Part shown: positions 1 through 6,494 of the stretch, piece after piece
Layout of the letters: every line of letters begins with the position of its first letter
How positions within the stretch are numbered: position 1 is the stretch's first letter
Source: CAG-791 sp000431495
Lineage (GTDB): Bacteria > Bacillota > Clostridia > Lachnospirales > Lachnospiraceae
Reading direction: 5' to 3' (one strand)
Assembly: GCA_052117605.1 (NCBI GenBank)
Contig: JBQKIT010000026.1
DNA length: 24,142 nt
Translations under genes and position numbers: made by a program
The notes under the pieces: generated by a model
Database searches by the model: none
Told to the model about the DNA's origin: nothing
What the model saw: only the letters and a program-made list of their open reading frames with translations

Positions 1-4
1 ATTT

Positions 5-29
5 TGAAAAGCACCCTTTGGGGAGCTCT
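5..29 (-). terminator. Weak terminator-like hairpin after the acetyltransferase gene
   Basis: Read on the minus strand, AGAGCTCCC and GGGTGCTTT form a stem of nine positions (one T-T mismatch, one G-U pair) around a CAAA loop, ending in a short T run. The G-U pair exists only in minus-strand RNA, which favours that direction. It lies about 50 bases past the acetyltransferase stop codon. The T run is short and partly inside the stem, so termination may be weak. Confidence 0.35.
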
Positions 30-81
30 GTTAGAGTTACCCTTTTATAGCCACTGATAAAAAAGATAATTTTCTGCTAAT

Positions 82-975
82 CTATGCTTGACTTTTCATA
101 GCTGGTCTCCTCTGCCGCAGATCTTTTGTGAAATATCTTATGCCCGTTTTTTGATCCGCGTCAACCTCGGCGGCAAATCCAAGCTTTTCCGCAAGTGCGA
201 TGGATGCCACATTGTCCGCCGAGGTGTGAATACAGATTTTCTCCAGCCCCAGGCTTTCCGAAGCAAAGCCAAGCACTGCCTCTGCCGCTTCCGCCGCAAG
301 TCCCCTTCCGCGGACATCCCTGCGGATGATATAGCCGAAATCCACCGCTTCTCCGGCACCCTGGTAGGGCTCAAAGCCGATTTTACCGATCAGCTCGCCG
401 CTTCTCCTGTCGCAGACTGCCCACATCCCGTAGCCGCAAAAGCCATAGACCTTTTGAATATACGCCTTCAGAATCGCCAGCTCTCTTTCCCGATCCTCAG
501 ATAACGGTTCAAGAAAACGCCTTGCTTCTTCATCCTCGTACAAACGATAAAGCCCCTCCAGATCCTCCGGAACCATTTCGCGGATCCGAAGACGCCTGGT
601 CACAGCAATGGTCCACGGAAGTCCGGAAAGCCGCTGCCAGATCTTTACATAAGAATCCGTATCCACCTCCTCCGGCTGCTCCAGAAGATAATCTGCCCCT
701 TCAAAGCTTTCCCCCCGGTTCCCGGCATGAAGGTAGCCCGCCGTGCAAAAGCCTTCTGCAGACAGCTTCCGATACGTTCCCGCACTGTCCGTCAGATACA
801 GTGTCTCCGGATCCGGCTTTTCCGGTCTTTCTCCCGTAATTGTGACCTCGAGTCCATCCATGCGAAGCCCCGCTGCCGCTTCCCGGATCTCCCGATCGCG
901 GTTCTCCGAGCGCTCCGCCTTCCCCGGAAGAAAGCATATTGTTTTCAATTCCAATGTTTTCCACTTTTTCGTCAT
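82..975 (-). CDS. GNAT family N-acetyltransferase with N-terminal extension
   Basis: A 297-residue protein in two parts. Residues about 128-285 form a GNAT acetyltransferase of the RimJ/RimL type: it opens with RLRIREMVPEDLEGLYRLY, carries the acetyl-CoA loop RGRGLA at residues 222-227, and ends with the usual DNVASIALAEKLGF helix. The family transfers an acetyl group from acetyl-CoA to an amine; the acceptor here cannot be told. Residues 1-120 are an extra domain with the stretches YLTDSAGTYRKL, GYLHAGNRGESFEGADYL and GLPWTI. From memory, similar extensions occur on Lachnospiraceae acetyltransferases and look like a degenerate Rossmann/HAD-like fold; their role is unknown. The ATG at 975 has no good Shine-Dalgarno sequence. 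The gene stands alone between a possible promoter at 1039-1067 and a weak terminator at 5-29. Confidence 0.85.
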   Translation of the reverse strand: MTKKWKTLELKTICFLPGKAERSENRDREIREAAAGLRMDGLEVTITGERPEKPDPETLYLTDSAGTYRKLSAEGFCTAGYLHAGNRGESFEGADYLLEQPEEVDTDSYVKIWQRLSGLPWTIAVTRRLRIREMVPEDLEGLYRLYEDEEARRFLEPLSEDRERELAILKAYIQKVYGFCGYGMWAVCDRRSGELIGKIGFEPYQGAGEAVDFGYIIRRDVRGRGLAAEAAEAVLGFASESLGLEKICIHTSADNVASIALAEKLGFAAEVDADQKTGIRYFTKDLRQRRPAMKSQA

Positions 976-1038
976 ATTCTGTTCACATTTTATTCAAGGT
1001 AACTTCACTATGTGACCATTTTCTGGACACGTTTCTTT

Positions 1039-1067
1039 TCTATACTCAAATCATAGAAACAAGCCAA
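1039..1067 (-). promoter_or_regulatory. Possible sigma-A promoter for the acetyltransferase gene
   Basis: On the minus strand TTGGCT (1067-1062) and TATAGA (1044-1039) are spaced by exactly 17 bases. Each box departs from consensus in two or three positions. The predicted start would give a leader of roughly 55-60 bases before the ATG at 975. The spacing is good and the boxes are mediocre. Confidence 0.4.
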
Positions 1068-1091
1068 TACAACTAATAACTTTTTCATAAT

Positions 1092-1130
1092 ATGCCGGAT
1101 ACCGAAAGGTGTCCGGCATCCTCCCTTTTT
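1092..1130 (+). terminator. Orphan GAAA-capped hairpin followed by T run
   Basis: ATGCCGGATACC (1092-1103) and GGTGTCCGGCAT (1108-1119) form a 12-bp stem closed by a GAAA tetraloop, with five Ts at 1126-1130. One position pairs as G-U in plus-strand RNA but becomes a C-A mismatch on the minus strand. The GNRA loop also appears only in plus-strand RNA. Both facts point to a plus-strand transcript, yet no plus-strand gene is visible upstream. The element lies between the ABC operon terminator and the acetyltransferase promoter. Confidence 0.4.
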
Positions 1131-1176
1131 AAGGATCTTTTTTTCCGAAGACATTCCCTCAGCCGAAGCAAGATTG

Positions 1177-1217
1177 AAAAAAGACACCGCGGTTATGCGC
1201 CGTGATGTCTCTTTTTT
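1177..1217. terminator. Terminator at the end of the ABC transporter operon
   Basis: GACACCGCGG (1183-1192) and CCGTGATGTC (1200-1209) form a ten-position stem with one mismatch and one G-U pair on either strand. Six As at 1177-1182 give a TTTTTT tail in minus-strand RNA; six Ts at 1212-1217 give a tail in the plus direction. It begins about ten bases after the stop codon of the ATPase gene, so it most likely ends the minus-strand ABC operon. Confidence 0.75.
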
Positions 1218-1226
1218 ATCCACAGG

Positions 1227-2051
1227 TCATCTTGACAGCAGAATTCTGTCATTATCCAGCTTCTGTCCGGCGCCCTCCGCAAATTTCTGCAGAAGAGAAT
1301 CCACCGTCATCCGGCTTCTTTCTTCTCCCCTGACATCCAGAACGATCCGCCCGCCGTCCATCATCAACGTGCGGTTTCCCAGCTCCAGAGCCTGATGCAT
1401 ATTATGTGTCACCATAAGACAGGTGATCTTGCGTTCCGCAATGATGTCTCTCGTCAGCTTCAGGACCTTGTCTGCCGTAGCAGGATCAAGGGCCGCCGTG
1501 TGTTCATCCAGAAGGAGGAGTCTTGGCGTCACAACCGTTGCCATCAGAAGCGTCAGTGCCTGACGCTGTCCTCCGGACAAAAGCCCGACCTGGCTCTCCA
1601 TCCGGTCCTCCAGTCCCATGTTCAGAAGAGAAAGCTGTTCACGGAAAAATTCCTTCTCCTTCCGGTTAATTCTGGAGAAGTCCTGTGCAAGCCGTCCCCA
1701 GAAGGACTGCCGCACTCCCGATGCCCGAAGATAGGCAACCGACAGATTCTCCTCAATCGTCATGTGCGGCGCGGTTCCCATCAGAGGATCCTGAAACAGT
1801 CGGCCGATAAACTGGCTTCTCCGGTGCTCCTTAAGGAACGTGATGTCCATCCCGTCCAGCTCAATGTATCCTTCGTCTGTGATAAAGCTTCCTGCGATGG
1901 CATTGAACAGTGTGGATTTTCCCGCTCCGTTCGATCCGACAATGGTGGCAAAATCTCCATCCTCCAGGATGAGACTGATGTGATCCAGGGCTACCTTTTC
2001 ATTGATGGTTCCCGGATTGAAGGTTTTGGAAGCGTTCTCGATCTTAAGCAT
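1227..2051 (-). CDS. ABC transporter ATP-binding protein (TrpX-type importer)
   Basis: The nucleotide-binding subunit of an ABC importer, 274 residues from the ATG at 2051. Visible motifs are Walker A GSNGAGKST at residues 39-47, Q-loop GRLFQDPLMGTAP, signature LLSGGQRQAL, Walker B LLLLDE and the switch histidine in VTHN. It hydrolyses ATP on the cytoplasmic face to drive the permease encoded just upstream. The ATG at 2051 is preceded by AAGGGGGAACATC and overlaps the permease stop codon by eight bases, which suggests translational coupling; a start nine codons further upstream has no comparable ribosome site. The family (COG1101-like, partner of ABC_sub_bind proteins) has members linked to tryptophan or other aromatic substrates. 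The substrate here is not shown by the sequence. Confidence 0.92.
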   Translation of the reverse strand: MLKIENASKTFNPGTINEKVALDHISLILEDGDFATIVGSNGAGKSTLFNAIAGSFITDEGYIELDGMDITFLKEHRRSQFIGRLFQDPLMGTAPHMTIEENLSVAYLRASGVRQSFWGRLAQDFSRINRKEKEFFREQLSLLNMGLEDRMESQVGLLSGGQRQALTLLMATVVTPRLLLLDEHTAALDPATADKVLKLTRDIIAERKITCLMVTHNMHQALELGNRTLMMDGGRIVLDVRGEERSRMTVDSLLQKFAEGAGQKLDNDRILLSR

Positions 2052-2991
2052 GATGTTCCCCCTTCCCGGTCCCGGCATTTCGTCTCTCCCGGATCGCCTC
2101 TGCCTCTTTTTTCTTATTGCGCATCATCTGCCTTGCCGACGGTGCGGCAATCGCAACCGCGACAATCACCGCGGATACCAGCTTAAATGCCTGCGTCGGT
2201 ACATTCAGGCGAAGCGCCAGAGCAATGATAAACCGGTAAATGATGGAGCCCGCAATGACTCCCAGAATTCTGGTGAGCATCCTTCCTCTTCCGAACAGTG
2301 TCTGTCCGATAATCAGTGAAGCGAGTGCAATGGTCACCATTCCGGTTCCCATATTGATCTCCGCATTCTTGTTGTACTGGCCAATCAGGCATCCCGCAAG
2401 ACCGGTCAGCGCATTGGACAGGCAGAGTCCTACGGTGATCGTAAAGCCCGGATTGATGGAGCTTGCACGGACCATGGCAATGCTGTCTCCGGTTGCCCGG
2501 ATCGACAGTCCAAGCCGGGTTCCCAGAAAGCGGTATACCAGGATACAGAGAATTCCCACCAGAACAAACAGCAGCACCGACCGGCTCCAGGTCATCCAGA
2601 ATTCACTTCCGTTCAAAGCCTTGAACAGATCATAGATTGTGCTGGTTCCGACCACATTGAGGCTGGTCTTCATTCCCATTGCCATCAGATTGATCGTATA
2701 CAGCCCCGTATTCACAATAATCCCGGCAAGGATACTCGGAACGCCGAATCTTGTCTGCAGAAGAGCCGTCACATAACCGGAGCAGATTCCCGCCAGCATG
2801 GATGCCGGCAGAGCCAGAATCGGATGCCCGGAAATTGTGACCGCGACGCCGACTGCTGCTCCCAGCATGTAGCATCCGTCCGTTGACAGATCGCAGATAT
2901 CCAGAATGCTGAAACTGATGAAAAGGGACAGCGCCACCAGACCGAAAATCAGTCCGTTGTCGAGTGCTGTCTGAATGATTGCAAATGACAC
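2044..2991 (-). CDS. ABC transporter permease (TrpY/branched-chain-like)
   Basis: An integral membrane permease of about 315 residues with eight or more hydrophobic segments, including LIFGLVALSLFISFSIL near the N-terminus and VTIALASLIIGQTLFGRGRM in the second half. The family is BPD_transp_2 (COG4120), which partners ABC_sub_bind lipoproteins. I prefer a GTG start at 2991, because GGGGG lies seven bases upstream of it. The ATG at 3030 adds 13 charged residues, has no close ribosome site and falls inside a hairpin (3021-3050). The gene is the second of a binding protein - permease - ATPase operon, overlaps the ATPase start by eight bases, and is separated from the binding-protein gene by an intrinsic terminator. 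Confidence 0.88.
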   Translation of the reverse strand: MSFAIIQTALDNGLIFGLVALSLFISFSILDICDLSTDGCYMLGAAVGVAVTISGHPILALPASMLAGICSGYVTALLQTRFGVPSILAGIIVNTGLYTINLMAMGMKTSLNVVGTSTIYDLFKALNGSEFWMTWSRSVLLFVLVGILCILVYRFLGTRLGLSIRATGDSIAMVRASSINPGFTITVGLCLSNALTGLAGCLIGQYNKNAEINMGTGMVTIALASLIIGQTLFGRGRMLTRILGVIAGSIIYRFIIALALRLNVPTQAFKLVSAVIVAVAIAAPSARQMMRNKKKEAEAIRERRNAGTGKGEHHA

Positions 2992-3020
2992 GTTGGTTCC
3001 CCCTGTATCGTTGTTTTCCT

Positions 3021-3050
3021 CCCGGAGCATCCGCCGATGCGTGATCCGGG
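3021..3050 (-). other. Compound hairpin upstream of the permease start
   Basis: Outer arms CCCGGA / TCCGGG enclose inner arms GCATC / GATGC around a four-base loop. The element lies 30 bases upstream of the GTG start at 2991 and just past the terminator at 3051-3090. It has no T run, so it is not itself a terminator. It may protect the 5' end of processed permease-ATPase mRNA; that role is inference. Confidence 0.4.
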
Positions 3051-3090
3051 AAATAAAAAGGATGCAGACCCCTGCAAAAAGTCTGCATCC
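3051..3090 (-). terminator. Intercistronic terminator between binding-protein and permease genes
   Basis: On the minus strand GGATGCAGAC and GTCTGCATCC make a perfect 10-bp stem with an 11-base loop, followed at once by TTTTTATTT. It starts 27 bases after the binding-protein stop codon. A leaky terminator at this place is a common way to make more binding protein than permease and ATPase. Confidence 0.85.
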
Positions 3091-3116
3091 TATTCTATAC
3101 CATTTGCGCCGGTTCG

Positions 3117-4244
3117 TCAGTCTTCAAAATTCTCGGCAGTTACGGTTTCCACAATTTCAGAGCAATAAGGCTTGAACGCCTCCTCCGTTGCCTTCAGATC
3201 AACACCAAGACGCTCCGCCGTCTCGGTGTTGATCGTGGCAATGCCGTTTCCAAGCGTCACAACGGCATAGGAAGCAGGGTCCTGACCGTTCACAAGAATG
3301 TTGGCCACCATATCTGCAGTCTCAGAACCAAGATCTGCATAATTGATTCCAAATCCAAGGAAGGCACCATTCAGTGCGAAGGAATCCGCACCGGTGTAAT
3401 GCGGAATTCCGGCATCTGCCAGCTTGTCATAGATCGAAAGCTCCGCGCTCATAACCGTGTTATCCGTAGGTGTGAAAATTGCATCCACCCCTGCTGCAAT
3501 CAGAGCATCCGCTGCCTGACTTACTTCAGTCGTATTCGTTCCCGTTTTCTCGACGTATTCCACGCCCTTGGCATCCAGGAAGGCCTTGGCATCCGCAATC
3601 GCCTGTGTGGAAGCATCCTCACTGGTGGAATACAGAAGACCGATCTTGTCTGCATCCGGGTTCTGCGCAAAAATCAGATTCATGATGGCTTCCGTATTCA
3701 GCGCATCGCTTGTTCCCGTGATGTTTCCGCCAGGCTCATCCATCGAGCTCACAAGTCCTGCTCCAACCGGATCCGTCACTGCGGAAAAGATGATCGGGGT
3801 TCCGGTTCCCTCAAAGGTTGACTGTGCCGTCAACGCGGTCGGTGTTGCCACGCAGACCACTGCATCCACGCCGTCATCCTTGAGCTGTGCAAGGCCCTGT
3901 GTAATGATCGTAGAATCGCCCTGGCCGTTGATGAAATAGTCCTCATAATCAAAGGAAACATTCAGCTCATCCGCCTTCGCATCCAGTTCCTTCTCCAGAT
4001 GCTCCGTGATCTGATTCAGCGATGCATGATCCATGTACTGCACGATACCGATCTTATACGATGCTCCGGAGGCCTCGCTCTCCGCAGCGTCTGCCGATTC
4101 CGCAGTATCTGCTGTCTCTGCAGTATCCGCAGCAGCTGTCTCTGCCTTCTCCGTGCTCTCTGCACTTCCCGATGCTCCGCAGCCGGCCAGAAGGGCCGCA
4201 CCCACGCAGGCACTCATGATAACTGCTACAAGCTTTTTCTTCAT
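3117..4244 (-). CDS. ABC transporter substrate-binding lipoprotein (ABC_sub_bind / TrpX-like)
   Basis: The extracytoplasmic solute receptor of the importer, 375 residues. It starts with MKKKLVAVIMSACVGAALL, a lipoprotein signal whose lipobox LLAGC places the lipidated cysteine at residue 22. A low-complexity linker rich in A, E, T, S and D follows (residues about 25-65). The ABC_sub_bind domain then begins with KIGIVQYMDHASLNQITEHL and contains VDAVVCVATPTAL and NITGTSDALNTEAIMNLI. The start at 4244 has AGGAGG five bases upstream; the reading frame stays open further upstream but without a ribosome site. Known relatives bind tryptophan or other small amino-acid-like ligands; the ligand here is not determined. 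The gene heads the operon behind a structured leader, and a terminator follows it, which should favour its expression over the permease. Confidence 0.92.
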   Translation of the reverse strand: MKKKLVAVIMSACVGAALLAGCGASGSAESTEKAETAAADTAETADTAESADAAESEASGASYKIGIVQYMDHASLNQITEHLEKELDAKADELNVSFDYEDYFINGQGDSTIITQGLAQLKDDGVDAVVCVATPTALTAQSTFEGTGTPIIFSAVTDPVGAGLVSSMDEPGGNITGTSDALNTEAIMNLIFAQNPDADKIGLLYSTSEDASTQAIADAKAFLDAKGVEYVEKTGTNTTEVSQAADALIAAGVDAIFTPTDNTVMSAELSIYDKLADAGIPHYTGADSFALNGAFLGFGINYADLGSETADMVANILVNGQDPASYAVVTLGNGIATINTETAERLGVDLKATEEAFKPYCSEIVETVTAENFED

Positions 4245-4389
4245 AACTTCCTCCTCTTCTTCAGACCTTTTGTCTGAGGCGACCCGCTTCTGCAGGCCTG
4301 ACAGCAAAAAACGCCTTCGGGTATCCCCCAAAGACGTCCTTGTCTACCCGTTCTGCTGCGCTCTCTCCGATATCGAAAAAAGCTCTTGT
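4245..4389 (-). promoter_or_regulatory. Structured leader with competing hairpins, possible riboswitch
   Basis: The region between the HPr-like gene and the ABC importer contains a full terminator (4306-4337) but no recognisable promoter in the 60 bases between that terminator and the binding-protein start. The importer is therefore probably controlled by termination and antitermination. TACCCG (4324-4319, minus strand) can pair either with CGGGTA (4350-4345) or inside the terminator stem, so the two folds exclude each other. The leader also has GGAGAG, then CCGAAGG, then CTCAGACAAAAGG in that order, which recalls conserved parts of glycine-type aptamers, although the usual AAAAGGAC reads AAAAGGTC. 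A last hairpin, TCAGAC / GTCTGA (4261-4277), lies just before the ribosome site. The ligand is unknown. Confidence 0.45.
4306..4337 (-). terminator. Terminator inside the ABC importer leader
   Basis: In minus-strand RNA ACGTCTTTGGG pairs with CCCGAAGGCGT (11 positions, two of them G-U) around a GGATA loop and is followed by a run of Ts. It lies about 60 bases before the binding-protein start and 80 bases after the HPr-like stop. It either closes the uvrC-HPr operon or works as an attenuator of the importer; the lack of a promoter after it favours attenuation. Confidence 0.75.
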
Positions 4390-4415
4390 AAAAATACGGA
4401 ATTTCTGTGATCCCG
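4390..4415 (-). terminator. Weak terminator-like hairpin just after the HPr-like gene
   Basis: On the minus strand CGGGA pairs with TTCCG (five positions, one G-U) around a nine-base loop and is followed by TATTTTT. It begins three bases after the stop codon. The stem is short, so it would be leaky at best, allowing transcription into the downstream leader. Confidence 0.3.
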
Positions 4416-4417
4416 GT

Positions 4418-4672
4418 TTATTTCGAAGAAATAAAGGCTTCAATATCACGGATGGCAGCCTCTTCATCGGCTCCGTCTGCAGAAACCGTCATCTCATCGC
4501 CGTTGTCCAGCTCCAGAGACATCATTCCCATGATACTCTTGGCATTGACCCGCTTCGTTCCGATCTCAATGTAGATGCGGCTGTCATACTTACTCGCAAC
4601 CTGAACCAGCTCCGCAATCGGGCGTGCCTCAAGACCGTCCTTCAGAGCAATCGTCATCGACTTCTTCATCAT
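4418..4672 (-). CDS. Crh-like HPr family protein, PTS histidine replaced by Glu15
   Basis: An 84-residue protein with the complete HPr fold pattern. Counting from the first of two consecutive ATGs, it aligns with Bacillus HPr without gaps: the phosphorylation-site sequence GLEARP has Glu at position 15 where HPr has the histidine phosphorylated by enzyme I, and the regulatory serine is Ser46 in KSIMGMMSLEL. The codon at 4630-4628 reads GAG. Bacillus Crh has Gln at this position and serves only as a Ser46-phosphorylated partner of CcpA, not in sugar phosphorylation. By analogy this protein should be an HprK substrate with a regulatory role, and a normal HPr should exist elsewhere in the genome. 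hprK lies four genes upstream in the same cluster. AGGAGG is ten bases before the first ATG. Glu might also mimic phosphohistidine; that is speculation. Confidence 0.9.
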   Translation of the reverse strand: MMKKSMTIALKDGLEARPIAELVQVASKYDSRIYIEIGTKRVNAKSIMGMMSLELDNGDEMTVSADGADEEAAIRDIEAFISSK

Positions 4673-4715
4673 AATAAGTTCTCCTCCTGAAACACTCCTC
4701 AGAGATCCGCAGTCT

Positions 4716-5621
4716 TTATTCTTCTCCCTGCGACCCCGTATTCCTTTTCTGTAATTCCTCTGCAAGCGCAGCCAGTCTGCGCAGTCTGTGATTGACTCCC
4801 GACTTTCCAACCGGTGGCTCCAGCATCTCCCCGAGCTCCTGCAGAGAGCTTTCCGGGAATTTCTCCCTGAGCAAGGCCATCTGCTGCAGCGATTCCGGAA
4901 GCGTTTCCCAGATGCTGCTCTCACGGATCATCTGAATCTGCTCCAGCTGCTTCCTGGAGGCAGCGACTGTCTTCATGATATTCGCCGTCTCGCAGTTCAC
5001 CTTCCGGTTGATTCTCCCGCGCATCTGTTTCATAATCCGCGCGTTCTCCATGTCCATCATACAGACATGCGCCCCCAGAAGATTCAGCACATCCACGATG
5101 ACTCCGGAATCCCTTGTCATCAGCACATGTCCCTTGCCGTGGTCGGTCCTTTTCAGCAAAATACCGGCCCGTTTCAGGAAGCGAAGCGTCTGCTCCGCCT
5201 GCGTTTCACTCAGAATCTCAAAGGAAAGATAATAGTCCCGCAGAGGATCCCGGATGGATCCTGTACACAGAAACTGCCCGGCCAGAAAACTGCGCAGACA
5301 CTTCTCATCCGCCTCCATTCGTTCCGGCGGCTGCATCAGTGATGCGATCTGCTCTGCGGCATCTCCGCAGAAGCAGAGAACATCCTCTGCGTTGTCAATC
5401 TCGACAGTAATATTAATAGCTTTCTTAAGCAATGTAAAGCACTTATTCCACGCCTCCGGGCGCGAAGACTGAAGGATCAATGTCCTTTCTCCGCCACCCC
5501 TCTCCTCCCTGGCAATACAGCCAAGGATCGCGGAAAGCTCGGCAAGAGCAGCCTTTCTGCTGGCTGGCTCCTGCTCTGTCAGCTCCAGAAAAACCCTTTC
5601 CTGAAAATCCTGTTGCGCCAT
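4716..5621 (-). CDS. whiA: WhiA, LAGLIDADG-like DNA-binding protein
   Basis: A 301-residue WhiA protein, close to the usual 305-320. The N-terminal part (about 1-90) is the WhiA-specific region. Residues about 108-195 are the LAGLIDADG-like domain that has lost endonuclease residues in this family, with FLAGQFLCTGSIRDP and RAGILLKRT. The C-terminal helix-turn-helix (about 240-290) reads LPESLQQMALLREKFPESSL and ends GVNHRLRRLAALAEEL. In Streptomyces WhiA activates sporulation genes; in Firmicutes it is linked to cell division and chromosome segregation. The ATG at 5621 has GGGAG seven bases upstream. It follows rapZ by 11 bases; the yvcK gene usually placed between them in Bacillus is missing. 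The HPr-like gene follows 43 bases downstream. Confidence 0.95.
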   Translation of the reverse strand: MAQQDFQERVFLELTEQEPASRKAALAELSAILGCIAREERGGGERTLILQSSRPEAWNKCFTLLKKAINITVEIDNAEDVLCFCGDAAEQIASLMQPPERMEADEKCLRSFLAGQFLCTGSIRDPLRDYYLSFEILSETQAEQTLRFLKRAGILLKRTDHGKGHVLMTRDSGVIVDVLNLLGAHVCMMDMENARIMKQMRGRINRKVNCETANIMKTVAASRKQLEQIQMIRESSIWETLPESLQQMALLREKFPESSLQELGEMLEPPVGKSGVNHRLRRLAALAEELQKRNTGSQGEE

Positions 5622-5632
5622 GTATTCTCCCG

Positions 5633-6493
5633 TCAGCCGTTCTGAATATCTCTGTGATACAGCTTGATTCCGTAGTCTCCCTTGTCCTTTAGGCGATTGT
5701 ACAGGTCATTTGCCAGCGTTACACTCCGGTGCCGGCCGCCGGTGCAGCCGATGGCAATGACAAGCTGATTCTTCCCTTCCTTGACGTAATAGGGGATCAG
5801 AAACGTGATCATATCCTCCAGCTTCTTCTGGAATTCCATCGTCTGCGGATAGGACATGACAAAATCCTGCACTGCCTTGTCATTTCCGGTCTGCCGCTTC
5901 AATTCATCGACATAGTAAGGATTCGGAAGGAAGCGCACATCAAAAACAAGATCCGCATCCGTCGGAATCCCGTACTTAAAGCCAAAGGACGTGACCGAAA
6001 TCATCAGAGAATTGTATTTCTTGTTCTCCTGGAAAATCCGGACCAGCTCCTGCTTCAGCTCTCTCGTCAGAAGTCTCGAGGTATCGATGACATAGTCTGC
6101 ATGTGCCTTGATATTCTTCAGGATTTCCCGCTCCGCCCGGATTCCGTCCTCGATTCTTCCGTCCGGTGCAAGAGGATGAGCGCGGCGGCTTTCCTTATAC
6201 CGCTTGATCAGAGTCTCATCACTGGCGTCCATGAAAAGAATCTCATACGGATATCCCTTTCCGCGAAGTGCGCTGAGGACCTCCTCCACATAGGCGAAGG
6301 GCTGGTCTGCGCGAACATCAAGCCCGAGGACAACCTTTGTGATTTCATTCCCCGGCATGAAGACAAGCTCCATGAATTTATCAATTAATCGCACCGGAAG
6401 ATTGTCCACGCAATAGTAGCCCTCATCCTCCAGCATCTTAATCGCGGTTGCCTTGCCGGAACCGCTCATTCCAGTGACTACCACAAACCTCAT
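5633..6493 (-). CDS. rapZ: RapZ/YvcJ P-loop nucleotide-binding protein with GKA P-loop
   Basis: A 286-residue member of the RapZ/YvcJ family, of normal length. The N-terminal P-loop domain starts RFVVVTGMSGSGKATAIKML and continues with GYYCVDNLP; the C-terminal RapZ domain contains the family hallmark CTGGRHRSVTLANDL. The P-loop is unusual: residue 15 is Ala (codon GCA at 6451-6449) where the family has Ser or Thr coordinating magnesium, although Thr16 follows. In Bacillus YvcJ binds and hydrolyses nucleotides and affects competence; in E. coli RapZ is an RNA-binding adaptor controlling glucosamine-6-phosphate synthase. The ATG at 6493 lies one base beyond the murB stop codon and has GGGAG within the murB end, so translation is probably coupled. 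Whether nucleotide hydrolysis survives the Ala substitution is open. Confidence 0.94.
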   Translation of the reverse strand: MRFVVVTGMSGSGKATAIKMLEDEGYYCVDNLPVRLIDKFMELVFMPGNEITKVVLGLDVRADQPFAYVEEVLSALRGKGYPYEILFMDASDETLIKRYKESRRAHPLAPDGRIEDGIRAEREILKNIKAHADYVIDTSRLLTRELKQELVRIFQENKKYNSLMISVTSFGFKYGIPTDADLVFDVRFLPNPYYVDELKRQTGNDKAVQDFVMSYPQTMEFQKKLEDMITFLIPYYVKEGKNQLVIAIGCTGGRHRSVTLANDLYNRLKDKGDYGIKLYHRDIQNG

Positions 6494-6494
6494 A

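Noticed and set aside
1..57. A plus-strand open end at the left edge (18 codons to TGA)
   Set aside because: A second frame is open there for nearly as long, neither resembles a known family, and the minus-strand hairpin at 5-29 accounts for the sequence better.
4245..4389. A firm call of a glycine riboswitch
   Set aside because: The conserved AAAAGGAC is altered and the outer helix does not form convincingly, so only a resemblance is reported.
4673..4924. An N-terminal extension of the HPr-like protein overlapping whiA
   Set aside because: HPr proteins are about 85 residues, and AGGAGG lies just before the ATG at 4672.
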